Positions 52,826-61,664 of a DNA stretch of 64,000 bases are shown here, one piece after another. The notes under the pieces are model-generated. The model searched no databases. It saw nothing but the letters and a program-made list of their open reading frames with translations, and was not told the DNA's origin. Position numbers and translations under genes: made by a program. The stretch is from Poriferisodalis sp022821985 (GTDB taxonomy: Bacteria > Actinomycetota > Acidimicrobiia > Acidimicrobiales > Poriferisodalaceae): contig NZ_OZ244781.1 of NCBI RefSeq assembly GCF_965219595.1, forward strand, positions 2,170,001 to 2,234,000. The letters run 5' to 3'. Position 1 is the stretch's first letter; each line of letters opens with the position of its first letter.

Positions 52826-53595
52826 GCATGTCCGAGGGGGGCGTCGAGGCGCCGCCGCAGTTGGGGGTTCACCCCGCAGCGCCCCAGCCGCAAGCTCCGT
52901 TCGGGCAGCCGTCGTTCGAGACTGCGGCGGCCACTGAGGAGACGCCGACGTCAGCACATGCTCGTGGCCCGGCAACGCTCGCCCCACGCCCTGCCTCGGT
53001 GACGGCCGAGCAGTTCATCCGTGAGGCCATGGAGATCATCGACGCCGCACGCCCGATGCCACTGTCCACCTCGGTCATGATCAACCGGGACGAAGTGATG
53101 ACCCTGCTCGAGTCTGCGCTGGCAGCCGTGCCCGACGAGACACGCCAGGCCCGCTGGCTGCTTCGCGAGCGTGATGAGGTGCTCGCTCAGGCACGTGTTG
53201 ACGCCAATCTGGTCATCGATGAGGCGCGCAGCCGCGTCGCCCAGATGGTGCAGCGAACCGAGGTTGTGCGTGCCGCCGAACGGCGTGCGCGCCAGCTGCT
53301 CGACGATGCCCGAATCCAAACCCGTCGCCGCCGCCACGAGGTCGACGAGTACTGCGAGCGGCAGCTCGCGCAGTTCGCGAGCGCTGTCGACCAAGTTCAG
53401 ATTGCAGTACAGGCCGCTCGGCGAAAGCTCGGCAAGCGTGCCGCGACGCCGGTGACGCCTGCATCACCGAGTGCTCCGCCTGCACACAATGGAGGAGAAG
53501 CCGCTGGCACTGGAGCGCCCGGACCGGCCGGCCGCGGCCCTGACGCTCGTCCGCCCGACACTCATCCAGTGGTGTTCGACCAGGATCAGATGTGA
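52822..53595 (+). CDS. DivIVA-like septation/polar growth protein (SepIVA-like)
   Basis: A 257-residue protein. After a Pro/Gln/Ala-rich region (about 1-60) comes a coiled-coil segment (about 95-205: DETRQARWLLRERDEVLAQA, RSRVAQMVQRTEVVRAAERR, ARQLLDDARIQTRRRRHEVD). A Pro/Ala tail follows. The gene order coaD, this gene, DUF177 and rnc is that of mycobacterial sepIVA (near coaD and rnc), which controls septation and intracellular membrane domains. It probably recruits envelope-synthesis proteins at poles or septa. Its start ATG overlaps the coaD stop. Confidence 0.8.
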   Translation: MSMSEGGVEAPPQLGVHPAAPQPQAPFGQPSFETAAATEETPTSAHARGPATLAPRPASVTAEQFIREAMEIIDAARPMPLSTSVMINRDEVMTLLESALAAVPDETRQARWLLRERDEVLAQARVDANLVIDEARSRVAQMVQRTEVVRAAERRARQLLDDARIQTRRRRHEVDEYCERQLAQFASAVDQVQIAVQAARRKLGKRAATPVTPASPSAPPAHNGGEAAGTGAPGPAGRGPDARPPDTHPVVFDQDQM

Positions 53596-54152
53596 GCAAG
53601 GGGGACCGTCACGGGTCCCTTTCTGTGCCCCTGCGGTTGATTTCGGACGGTCAGCTCGCGTGGTCTGCGACGGTGCCAGCGTCAGCGCTGCTCGACCCTG
53701 AGTCACGAGACGCCCTGAGCATCGCCGATGTCGAAGTGCCGCTCGACAGTGATGTCGAGGTGGCATTGGCGCTGGAACTGATCGGCGGCGGCCTCAGCGT
53801 CGCCGGTGAGGTCACGGCCGCTTGGACGGGTCCGTGCGCTCGTTGCTGGCTGCCGCTCGACGGGGAGGTGCGGACGGCGGTCCGCGAGGTGTTCACCGCC
53901 GAACCCCGTGAGGGCGAGCAATACCGGCTCGGCCCCGAATATGCAGATCTCACTCCGATGGTGCGAGAGGCGGTGCTGCTGGAGCTGCCCATCGAGGCCA
54001 TCCGGTGCCCGCATTCCGAGCCGTGCCCGAACCTTCCTGCAGAGCTCGCCGAGGCCAGCGAAGAAGCGTCCGAAGGCGGCCTGGCGGAGCTCGCAGATCC
54101 GCGCTGGGAGGCGCTGGAGGCGCTGCGGGGCCGCACGGATGAGACCTCTTGA
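53592..54152 (+). CDS. DUF177 family protein (YceD-like)
   Basis: A 186-residue protein from GTG 53592, whose GTGA overlaps the upstream stop. It has the DUF177 core VTAAWTGPCARCWLPLDGEV with a Cys-x2-Cys, REVFTAEPREGEQYRLGPEY, the Cys-containing CPHSEPCPNLPAE at the C-terminus, and an acidic EEASEGGLAELADPRWEALE end. In plants and bacteria DUF177 proteins accompany rpmF and are linked to 23S rRNA processing. The rpmF gene follows, 87 nt on. Confidence 0.88.
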   Translation: MSKGDRHGSLSVPLRLISDGQLAWSATVPASALLDPESRDALSIADVEVPLDSDVEVALALELIGGGLSVAGEVTAAWTGPCARCWLPLDGEVRTAVREVFTAEPREGEQYRLGPEYADLTPMVREAVLLELPIEAIRCPHSEPCPNLPAELAEASEEASEGGLAELADPRWEALEALRGRTDETS

Positions 54153-54239
54153 TATCCGGTTCGCGTATCGGGTCGGGAGCGCCAATGGATAGGCTGCATG
54201 GTCCGCTCGAGGAGTCGATCCGATCGAGGAGCCCGAACG

Positions 54240-54419
54240 GTGGCAGTCCCCAAGAAGAAGACATCCAAGAGCAAGACGCGTTCGCGTCGCGCTGCGGCGT
54301 GGCGTCTGGCCGAGGCGCCGCGGAGCATGTGCCCCCGTTGCGGCGCTGCAAAGCTGCCCCACCGAGTTTGCGGGCAGTGCGGTTGGTACGGCGGTCGCCA
54401 AGCCCTCGATATCGCCTAG
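54240..54419 (+). CDS. rpmF: 50S ribosomal protein L32
   Basis: A 59-residue protein starting at GTG 54240 (GAGGAG 8 nt upstream). AVPKKKTSKSKTRSRRAA is the conserved L32 N-terminus; CPRCGAAKLPHRVCGQCGWY holds the four-Cys zinc ribbon. A longer frame from 54198 is rejected because L32 begins MAVPK. In some species it is zinc-regulated through a C-minus paralogue; this copy keeps all Cys. Confidence 0.94.
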   Translation: MAVPKKKTSKSKTRSRRAAAWRLAEAPRSMCPRCGAAKLPHRVCGQCGWYGGRQALDIA

Positions 54420-54468
54420 GCCAGAATCGCGATAAGCCGTGCCGAATGGCAACCTCGGGGCCGGGCTG

Positions 54469-55461
54469 ATGACGCTGCCGGTCGCCGTGGACGCAATGGG
54501 CGGCGATGATGCCCCCATTGCGGTCGTGGAGGGTGCGCTGGAGGCCGTGCGCGAGGGCCTCGATGTCGTCCTCGTGGGTCGCCGCGATGCGATCGCCGCT
54601 GTCGGAGGCGAGTCGCTCCCGATGATCGAGGCCGCAGATGTCATCGAGATGTCCGAGGAGCCGAGCCGTGCGGTGCGGACCAAGAAGGACTCGTCGATCA
54701 GCCGTGCGGTGAACGCAGTGCGCGACGGCGAGGCCTCGGCGATGGTGAGCGCCGGCAACACCGGTGCCGTAGCGGCCGCAGCCCTGCTGAGGCTCAGGCG
54801 CCTGCCCGGAGTTGCCCGCCCGGCCATAGCGACAGCGTTTCCCGTCCCCGGAGGCCGCACTGCACGCGTCCTGCTCGACTCGGGCGCGATGGCCGACTGC
54901 AGCGCCCAGTGGCTGCACCAGTTCGCCCGGCTCGGCTCGGCGTACAGCCGCATCCGCTTCGGCGTGGCGGCACCGCGGGTCGGGTTGCTCTCGATCGGCG
55001 AGGAGCCCGAGAAGGGCAACATGCTCGTCAAGGAGACTCATCAGCTGCTTGCGGCCGACGACGAGATCGATTTCTACGGCAACGTCGAAGGGGGCGATCT
55101 CCTCGACGGCCCCGTCGATGTCGTGGTCACTGACGGCTTCACCGGCAACGTGCTCCTGAAATCTCTCGAAGGCACGGCGTCGTTCTTCGTGCGTCTGATC
55201 CTCGAACGTCTCGCCGAGGGCGGGGAGGCGGGCGCAGAAGCACTTCGCCTGCTGGCGCCGCTCGCCGACGAAATGAGCGCCGACAACATCGGCGGAGCGA
55301 TGCTGCTCGGCGTTCGGGGAGTCTGTGTGATCGCGCACGGTTCGTCGAGTCCGAAGGCCATCACGAGCGCCATCAGGTCCGCCCACCGGATGGTCGAGGC
55401 TGATTTGCTGGGCGAGCTGGCGGCCGTCAGCCTCCCGTCGCCTCCTGCGGACCACCGGTAG
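54469..55461 (+). CDS. plsX: Phosphate acyltransferase PlsX
   Basis: A 330-residue protein from ATG 54469 (MTLPVAVDAMGGDDAPIAVV, the family N-terminus); a GTG at 54439 would add ten residues. Motifs include VSAGNTGAVAAAALLRLRR, GVARPAIATAFPVPGG, VGLLSIGEEPEKGNMLVKET and VVVTDGFTGNVLLKSLEG. It makes acyl-phosphate from acyl-ACP, feeding PlsY for phospholipid synthesis. An acyl carrier protein gene follows immediately. Confidence 0.95.
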   Translation: MTLPVAVDAMGGDDAPIAVVEGALEAVREGLDVVLVGRRDAIAAVGGESLPMIEAADVIEMSEEPSRAVRTKKDSSISRAVNAVRDGEASAMVSAGNTGAVAAAALLRLRRLPGVARPAIATAFPVPGGRTARVLLDSGAMADCSAQWLHQFARLGSAYSRIRFGVAAPRVGLLSIGEEPEKGNMLVKETHQLLAADDEIDFYGNVEGGDLLDGPVDVVVTDGFTGNVLLKSLEGTASFFVRLILERLAEGGEAGAEALRLLAPLADEMSADNIGGAMLLGVRGVCVIAHGSSSPKAITSAIRSAHRMVEADLLGELAAVSLPSPPADHR

Positions 55462-55465
55462 GCTC

Positions 55466-55765
55466 GTGGCCGCCATGCCCGCCGAAACTCACGTGCGCCA
55501 GAGTCCCCCCGAGCGCGAGGAGGTCTTCGATCTCATCCGCGACCAGCTCGCCGACATCTTGGAGCTGGAACCCTCGGCGGTCGCCGAGTCGTCCTCGTTT
55601 GTGGACGACCTCGGAGCCGATTCGCTGGCACTGATCGAACTGGTCGAGGCGCTGGAAGAGGAGCTGTCGGACCGCACGGTGGGCTTTCGCATCGAAGACG
55701 AAGACCTCGAAGACCTCAAGACCGTGCGCGATGCCATTGACTACGTGATGGAGCGCGTCGGCTGA
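55466..55765 (+). CDS. acpP: Acyl carrier protein
   Basis: A 99-residue protein. The phosphopantetheine site is DDLGADSLALIELVEALEEE with Ser in DSL. The start is GTG 55466 or ATG 55475; neither has ideal ribosome-site spacing. The acidic helices fit an ACP, and the 20-residue N-terminal extension is unusual. It carries fatty-acyl chains between enzymes, probably for PlsX. Confidence 0.9.
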   Translation: MAAMPAETHVRQSPPEREEVFDLIRDQLADILELEPSAVAESSSFVDDLGADSLALIELVEALEEELSDRTVGFRIEDEDLEDLKTVRDAIDYVMERVG

Positions 55766-55766
55766 C

Positions 55767-56531
55767 GTGGAGGCCGCTGTCGCCGAACTCGCTGAGCACG
55801 ACAGCTTTGAGAGGCGTGTCGGATATCGCTTTGCTGACGCCGGACTTCTGACCGAGGCGCTGTCGCACCGGAGCTGGTGCCATGAGCGCAACGTGGAACA
55901 GCCGACGGGATCGCAGGTGGCCTCCAATGAACGCTTGGAGTTCCTCGGAGACGCCGTGCTGGGTCTGTGTGTCTGCCAGCTTGCAGTGACGCGCTGGCCT
56001 GATCTCGGACCAGGTGACCTGAGTGCGGTGCGATCCGCCGTAGTGAACGCCGGCGCGTTGGCCGAAGCCGCTCGGCACTGCGAGCTCGGGCAGGCACTGC
56101 TGCTGGGCAAGGGTGAGGCTGCGACCGGTGGCGCCGACAAGGAGTCGATCCTGGCCGATGGGCTCGAAGCGGTGCTGGGCGCCGTGTTTCTCGACGGCGG
56201 CCTCGCTGCTGCTCGCGACATCGTCGAGCGGCTGCTGGGCGAGCGTCTCGCCGAAGCGGCGAGCGAGCCGGGCACGCGTGAAGCAAAGAACCGGCTGCAA
56301 GAACTCGTGGCTAGGCAATTCGGCACCGAGCCCACCTACGACGTGTCGAGCTCGGGACCTGCGCACCGCCCTCAATTCGTTGCCGCGGCGCGCGTATTCG
56401 ATGAGGTCTGGGGGCGCGGCGAGGGTTCCACCAAGCGTGCTGCCGAGCGTCGCGCGGCGCAAGCTGCGTGCATTCGCCTTGCAGACCTTGACGATCCACC
56501 TGTCGATGCGGAGGAGCCCGCTCATGGCTGA
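55767..56531 (+). CDS. rnc: Ribonuclease III
   Basis: A 254-residue protein from GTG 55767, one base after the ACP stop. The catalytic signature is NERLEFLGDAVLGLCV (about 54-69), with further acidic ligands in KESILADGLEAVLGAVFLDG. The C-terminal double-stranded RNA-binding domain begins AKNRLQELVARQFG and continues PQFVAAARVFDEVWGRGEGS. It cuts double-stranded RNA in rRNA and mRNA processing. It overlaps the fpg-like gene by 8 nt. Confidence 0.95.
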   Translation: MEAAVAELAEHDSFERRVGYRFADAGLLTEALSHRSWCHERNVEQPTGSQVASNERLEFLGDAVLGLCVCQLAVTRWPDLGPGDLSAVRSAVVNAGALAEAARHCELGQALLLGKGEAATGGADKESILADGLEAVLGAVFLDGGLAAARDIVERLLGERLAEAASEPGTREAKNRLQELVARQFGTEPTYDVSSSGPAHRPQFVAAARVFDEVWGRGEGSTKRAAERRAAQAACIRLADLDDPPVDAEEPAHG

Positions 56532-57354
56532 ATTGCCGGAGATCGAGATCGCCCGACGCGATCTCGACAAGGAAATCACGGGCCGCCGGGTCAAAACGGT
56601 CGATGTCCCGGGCACCAAGAAGGCACTGCCGGCCATGCGGTCGAAGCAGCAGTTCGCCGACCTGCTCGAAGGCAAGAAGATCTTGTCGGTGTCTCGCGAC
56701 GGCACGCTGCTGCTGTTCGACCTTGGGCCGGACGAGGTCATGGTGGCGCACTTTGGCGCTACGGGGTCACTGCGGCGGGCCACGTCCAGAACGCCACAGG
56801 ATCCCGACACCAAGGTCGTGCTGACGTTCACCAAGGGCGGACAGTTGCGCCTGCTCGACTCGGGTGCTGAGGCGACGCTGCGCGTGATCGCCAAGAACCG
56901 CTACCACAAAGTGTTCCCGGACCAGGTCGATCTCGGCTTCGACCCGGTTGACATGCCGATGCCCTGGACCGACTTCGCCCTCATGCTGCGCGGTCGTTCC
57001 GACACCATCCGCGAACTGCTCTTGGACCCGACCTTCGTCGTGGGGCTCGGACCGATGTATTCCGACGAGGTGCTGCATGCAGCGCGCCTCTCCCATGCAC
57101 GAGTTGCCAGCGAACTGAACACCCAAGAAGTGCGGCGGCTCTACCGCGCCATCGTCGAAACGGTTCATAACTCCATCAAGTACCGGGGTTCGGGCACCAG
57201 CGGCCACCTCGACATCTTCGGCAAGTCAGGGGGCTTCGATCCCTATCTCGAAGTCTTCGGGCGGGCGGGCGAGCGATGTCGCAATGGCCGGGGCGATGTC
57301 CTCACCACGGTCATCCGGGGTGTGACGCACCACTACTGCGATTATCAGGTGTAG
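56524..57354 (+). CDS. Fpg/MutM-like protein lacking the catalytic residues
   Basis: A 276-residue protein in the normal mutM position between rnc and smc. Its fold is intact (helix-two-turn-helix LLLDPTFVVGLGPMYSDEVL), but the residues that cut DNA are gone. It starts MAELPEIE rather than MPELPE, so the Pro that forms the Schiff base is Ala. The catalytic Lys of RRxKYLLL is Thr (SRDGTLLLFDL), the conserved GNIY Asn is Pro, and DPRRFG is replaced. The zinc finger keeps only two Cys (GERCRNGRGD and HYCDYQV). Start ATG 56524. Perhaps a non-catalytic DNA binder or sensor; glycosylase activity is not expected. Confidence 0.86.
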   Translation: MAELPEIEIARRDLDKEITGRRVKTVDVPGTKKALPAMRSKQQFADLLEGKKILSVSRDGTLLLFDLGPDEVMVAHFGATGSLRRATSRTPQDPDTKVVLTFTKGGQLRLLDSGAEATLRVIAKNRYHKVFPDQVDLGFDPVDMPMPWTDFALMLRGRSDTIRELLLDPTFVVGLGPMYSDEVLHAARLSHARVASELNTQEVRRLYRAIVETVHNSIKYRGSGTSGHLDIFGKSGGFDPYLEVFGRAGERCRNGRGDVLTTVIRGVTHHYCDYQV

Positions 57355-57381
57355 ACGCCAACCCTCACACTTCGAGCTGCC

Positions 57382-60300
57382 GTGTTCCTTCGCTCCCTGA
57401 CACTGTCCGGTTTCAAGTCGTTTGCAGACACGGCCACGCTCACATTCGAGCCAGGCGTCACGGTGGTGGTGGGCCCGAACGGCAGCGGCAAGTCGAACGT
57501 CGTCGACGCCATCGCGTGGGTGCTCGGTGCGCAGGGGCCGCGCGCATTGCGAGGCCAGCGGATGGACGACGTCGTTTTCGCGGGTACTGATCGCCGGACG
57601 GCTCTGGGCCGAGCACAAGTCACCCTGATCATCGACAACGAGTCGCAGACGCTGCCCACGCAGACTGCAGAAGTAGCCATCACCCGCACGTTGTTCCGCT
57701 CGGGCGAATCCGAGTATGCACTCAATGGGACGCCCTGCCGGCTGCTCGATCTGCAGGAACTGCTCAACGACGCCGGGGTCGGCCGCCAGCAGCACATCAT
57801 CGTGGCCCAAGGCCAGATCGAGCAGGTCCTGGCAGCCCGTCCCGAAGAACGGCGAGCGCTGATCGAGGAAGCGGCCGGTGTGCTGAAGTTCCGTCGCCGC
57901 AAGGAGCGCGCCGAGCGGCGGCTGGAGGGCACCGAGGCAAATGTGACTCGCCTGGTGGATCTGCAGCGTGAGCTGCGTCGCCAGCTTCGGCCGCTGGAGC
58001 GGCAGGCCACCGCTGCTCAGCGGCACCGGGAGATCAGCGCAGAACTGGCTGAGCTTCAGCTCTACAACGCGGGACGCGAGCTGGCTGCACATCAGGCGGG
58101 GCAGAGCACGTCCGACGCTCGGCGGGTCACCTTCGCAGCCCAGCAGGAAGCGGCGGTGGCATCGATTTCCGACATCGACGGGGCGATCGACGGCGCGCAG
58201 TCACAGCTCGCACAACTGTCAGCCGAGCCGGCTGATCGGCTGCCGCGGGCGGTGTCGCTGTCGGAGCGGGCGCGCGGCTTGATCGGCCAGACGTATGAGC
58301 GAATGCGCTCAGTCGAGCGCGAGCGCAACGCCCTGCTCGATTCCGACGTAGTGGTGACGCTGACCGACGAGCACGCACGCGTCTCAGCCGAACTGGCAGA
58401 GATCGACGCAGCCCCCGCGCAGTCTTCGCCTTCGAAGGAACCGCCGGACGAAGCGAACTTGGAGACCGGCGACGATGCGGCGGTGAATGAGGCTGAAGAG
58501 GCCAGTGCCGAGGCCGAGGCGCGTCTCGCCGCTGCAGCCGCCACGCTGTCAGAGGCCGACGAGCATCAGCGGAGCTCGGCGGAGGAGCTGCAGCACTGGA
58601 TCGGGCGGTTCGAGGCGTTGGCGTCGGCCGTCGCCGCTGCACGCACCGATTCCGGCATCGCTGCGCTGGATGGCGTGGCCGGAGTCGTCGGTGTGCTCGG
58701 CGATCTGGTGACGATCGATGTCGGCTGGGAGGCTGCCGCCGAGGCTGCTGCGGACGGAGCGCTGCTGGCAGTCGTCGTTCGCGATGACGGCGCAGCTTCC
58801 GCGGCGCTTGCAGCGCTTGCTGACAGCGATACGAACGGCTCGGTGATCTCGCTCGACAAGCTGCCCGTCGCTCGCGAACCGAGCCGCCAGGCAGCAGACG
58901 GCGAGTTGGTGCGGCCGCATCTGCAGGTGGCTGTCGAAGCTCCGGAGTGGTGCCGCGATGAGCTCGAGACGTTGCTGGACGCAGTTGTCGGTGCAGCGAT
59001 CTGTGTTCCGGGCGATTGGTCGAGCGCGTACGACCGCGCGCTGGCCGACCGCGACGCGGTCTTCGTGACGGCAAACGGCGACCGGTTCGGGCCTCGACGT
59101 TGGCGGATCGGCAGCGCGGGACCGGCTGCGGCCACCGCGGCGCTCGATCACGCCCGCGGACGGATTGACGACCTGACCCACGACCATCGTCAGGCTGCCG
59201 CAGCGTGGGCTTCGGCACGGCAGGTGCACCGGGCCGCGCTCGATGCGTTCCAGCAGGCTCAGCGCACAGCGGAGACGCTGCGGCGCCGCATCGCCACTGC
59301 TGCGGCCCGGCAGGCCGCTCAGGCTCAGGCCGCCCACGACCGGGCCGCCGCGCAGCAGCGGCGCCGGTCGGCGCTCGCCGAGCGGCTCGGTGCCATTTCC
59401 CAGCGTCTTGCAGGTCACGAGAATTCCCACGCAGCCGCTGCCGCTCGGCTGGACAGGGCCGAAGTCATCGTGTCGGGGTTGGATCATCTTGCGCTGCTGC
59501 TCTCGCAGCACCGTCAACGCCTCGATGCCGAGGCGCGCCACTTGCGTTCTCGCCACGAGGCCCGCACCGAGCTCATTCGGCAGCTCACGGAACGTCTCGA
59601 TGCACTCCGTCACGAGCGCGACGCTACTGCTTCCCGCCTAGAGCGGTTGCGCACTGAACTGGCGGCTCTCGACGTGGCGGATGCGGAACGGCGCACCAAG
59701 CGCGACGCCCTGATCTCGGCGCTGCGTGCGGACTTCAATGCAGACCCGGCGACGGCGCTTGCTGCATCGCCGCCGCCGCTGCCCGACGGCGTCACCGCCT
59801 CGGCGCACGAGCGGGCACTTCGCGCGGATCTGAACCGTCTGGGCCCGGTGAACCCGCTGGCGCTGTCGGAGTACGAGGAGGCTTCGGAGCGCTTCGAATT
59901 CGTGGCCACCCAGCTCGCGGATGTGCGCAACAGCCGCAGAGAGCTGCACAAGGTCATCCGTGCCATCGACGCAGAGATCATCGCCACATTCGCGGACGCA
60001 TTCGAAGATGTCGCCCGGAACTTTGCCGAGCTGTTCGGCACACTGTTCCCGGGCGGCACGGGCCGGCTCTCGCTGACCGATCCCGAAGAGCTCCTCACGT
60101 GCGGTGTGGAACTTGATGTTCGGCCGGCCGGCAAGCGCATCGGACGGTTGTCGCTGCTGTCGGGCGGCGAGCGTTCGCTGGTGGCGCTGGCCTACCTCTT
60201 TGCTGTCTTCCGCAGTCGGCCGTCGCCGTTCTATGTCCTCGACGAAGTCGAAGCAGCGCTCGACGACGTCAACCTGCAGCGTTTCCTCGATCTGGTGGCA

Positions 60301-60537
60301 GAGTTCCGGCGGGAGTCGCAGTTGATCATCGTGAGCCACCAACGACGCACGATGGAATCGGCTGACGTCCTGTACGGCGTGTCGATGCCGCCCGGCGGAT
60401 CGAGCGTGGTCGTTTCGGAGCGGCCTTCCCAAGCGGCCGCACTCATCGCTGCTGGCGGCTCACCCGGCGCCGACGAGCCCATGGCAGAACAGCCCGAGTC
60501 GGAGCACGGCAGGGAGCCCGCGACGGTGCCTCGGTAG
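57382..60537 (+). CDS. smc: Chromosome segregation protein SMC
   Basis: A 1051-residue protein from GTG 57382. N-terminal ATPase lobe: GFKSFADTATLTFEPGVTVV and Walker A VGPNGSGKSNVVD (about 30-42), then AAGVLKFRRRKERAERRLEG. Coiled-coil arms flank a hinge (about 430-565; VGVLGDLVTIDVGWEAAAEA). C-terminal lobe: signature LLSGGERSLVALAYLFAV (about 925) and Walker B YVLDEVEAALDDVN. Typical SMC is near 1190 residues, so the arms are roughly 60-70 residues shorter each. It compacts and segregates chromosomes with ScpAB, which are not in this window. ftsY follows by 11 nt. Confidence 0.94.
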   Translation: MFLRSLTLSGFKSFADTATLTFEPGVTVVVGPNGSGKSNVVDAIAWVLGAQGPRALRGQRMDDVVFAGTDRRTALGRAQVTLIIDNESQTLPTQTAEVAITRTLFRSGESEYALNGTPCRLLDLQELLNDAGVGRQQHIIVAQGQIEQVLAARPEERRALIEEAAGVLKFRRRKERAERRLEGTEANVTRLVDLQRELRRQLRPLERQATAAQRHREISAELAELQLYNAGRELAAHQAGQSTSDARRVTFAAQQEAAVASISDIDGAIDGAQSQLAQLSAEPADRLPRAVSLSERARGLIGQTYERMRSVERERNALLDSDVVVTLTDEHARVSAELAEIDAAPAQSSPSKEPPDEANLETGDDAAVNEAEEASAEAEARLAAAAATLSEADEHQRSSAEELQHWIGRFEALASAVAAARTDSGIAALDGVAGVVGVLGDLVTIDVGWEAAAEAAADGALLAVVVRDDGAASAALAALADSDTNGSVISLDKLPVAREPSRQAADGELVRPHLQVAVEAPEWCRDELETLLDAVVGAAICVPGDWSSAYDRALADRDAVFVTANGDRFGPRRWRIGSAGPAAATAALDHARGRIDDLTHDHRQAAAAWASARQVHRAALDAFQQAQRTAETLRRRIATAAARQAAQAQAAHDRAAAQQRRRSALAERLGAISQRLAGHENSHAAAAARLDRAEVIVSGLDHLALLLSQHRQRLDAEARHLRSRHEARTELIRQLTERLDALRHERDATASRLERLRTELAALDVADAERRTKRDALISALRADFNADPATALAASPPPLPDGVTASAHERALRADLNRLGPVNPLALSEYEEASERFEFVATQLADVRNSRRELHKVIRAIDAEIIATFADAFEDVARNFAELFGTLFPGGTGRLSLTDPEELLTCGVELDVRPAGKRIGRLSLLSGGERSLVALAYLFAVFRSRPSPFYVLDEVEAALDDVNLQRFLDLVAEFRRESQLIIVSHQRRTMESADVLYGVSMPPGGSSVVVSERPSQAAALIAAGGSPGADEPMAEQPESEHGREPATVPR

Positions 60538-60548
60538 CCTGCCGACCA

Positions 60549-61652
60549 GTGAGCACCACGACAGTTCTCATCGTCATTGTCATCTTTGTCGTGGCGACGG
60601 TGCTCCTCGGCTCCCTTCCATTCGTTCATCGTGCAAGGCAGCGGTGCTCGAGACCGGCATCGCCGCACACGCCTGTCGCCGTGTCCCCACCTGCGGCACG
60701 GGCGATCGATGAGCCGGTCGCGGTGCGGGCGCCGACCCCAGCCACCTTCAGCTCGGGACTGGCCTCATCGCGCCGCACGCTGCGCGAGCGCCTGGCGTCG
60801 ATCAACCGACGGCAACCTGACGAGACCGCGTGGGAGAGCCTGGAAGAGGCCTTGCTCGGCGCCGATGTCGGCGTGGCGACCACGATGGCCACACTGGAAC
60901 GCCTGCGCAGCACTGCCGCCGATCAGGACATCATCGATGCCGACGAACTGGTGCAAGCGCTGGCTGACCAGATGCGCGCAGCGCTTGATGCGGATCGCAC
61001 GCTGCACGCGACCGCTCCGGACCGGGAGGGCGCCACGCCTGTCTGGCTGTTCGTGGGAGTCAACGGTGTGGGCAAGACCACCACGATCGGCAAGGTGGGC
61101 GCCCGGCTCTCGGCGGACGGTCAGCTTGTGGTGATGGCGGCCGCCGACACCTTCCGCGCAGCCGCGGCCTCGCAGCTGCAGACGTGGGCGGATCGATGCG
61201 GGGCGGAGCTGATCTCGGGCAGCTCCGGGGCGGATCCCAGCTCGGTGGTGCATGACGCCGTCAGCGCGGCGGCGGCCCGCGGTGCCGACGTGGTCCTTGC
61301 TGACACGGCCGGGAGGCTGCAGAACCGCAAGAACCTGATGGATGAGCTCGCGAAAGTCCGCCGGGTCGCTGATCGTGAACCGGGCGCAGTTGCCGAGACG
61401 CTGCTCGTCATCGACGCCACGACTGGTCAGAATGGCTTGAGCCAAGCGCGGGCCTTCGCCGAGGCCACCGATGTCACGGGCGTGGTGCTCACCAAGCTGG
61501 ACGGCTCGGCCAAGGGCGGCATCGTCTTCGCCATCGAGGCCGAACTAGGCCTGCCGGTGAAGCTGGTGGGGCTCGGCGAAGGCCCCGACGATCTCGTCGA
61601 CTTCGACGCCGACAGCTACGTCGATGCGCTGCTCGGCGTCGATGCCGGCTAG
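60549..61652 (+). CDS. ftsY: Signal recognition particle receptor FtsY
   Basis: A 367-residue protein from GTG 60549. A hydrophobic N-terminus (VLIVIVIFVVATVLLGSL, about 6-23) anchors it, which suits Actinobacteria; a linker rich in Pro/Ala follows. The NG domain has FVGVNGVGKTTTIGKVGARL (P-loop), AAADTFRAAAASQLQTWADR, VLADTAGRLQNRKNLMDELA and LTKLDGSAKGGIVF. It docks ribosome-SRP complexes at the membrane. Adjacent to ffh, its partner. Confidence 0.95.
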   Translation: MSTTTVLIVIVIFVVATVLLGSLPFVHRARQRCSRPASPHTPVAVSPPAARAIDEPVAVRAPTPATFSSGLASSRRTLRERLASINRRQPDETAWESLEEALLGADVGVATTMATLERLRSTAADQDIIDADELVQALADQMRAALDADRTLHATAPDREGATPVWLFVGVNGVGKTTTIGKVGARLSADGQLVVMAAADTFRAAAASQLQTWADRCGAELISGSSGADPSSVVHDAVSAAAARGADVVLADTAGRLQNRKNLMDELAKVRRVADREPGAVAETLLVIDATTGQNGLSQARAFAEATDVTGVVLTKLDGSAKGGIVFAIEAELGLPVKLVGLGEGPDDLVDFDADSYVDALLGVDAG

Positions 61653-61664
61653 TAGGGATGAGTG

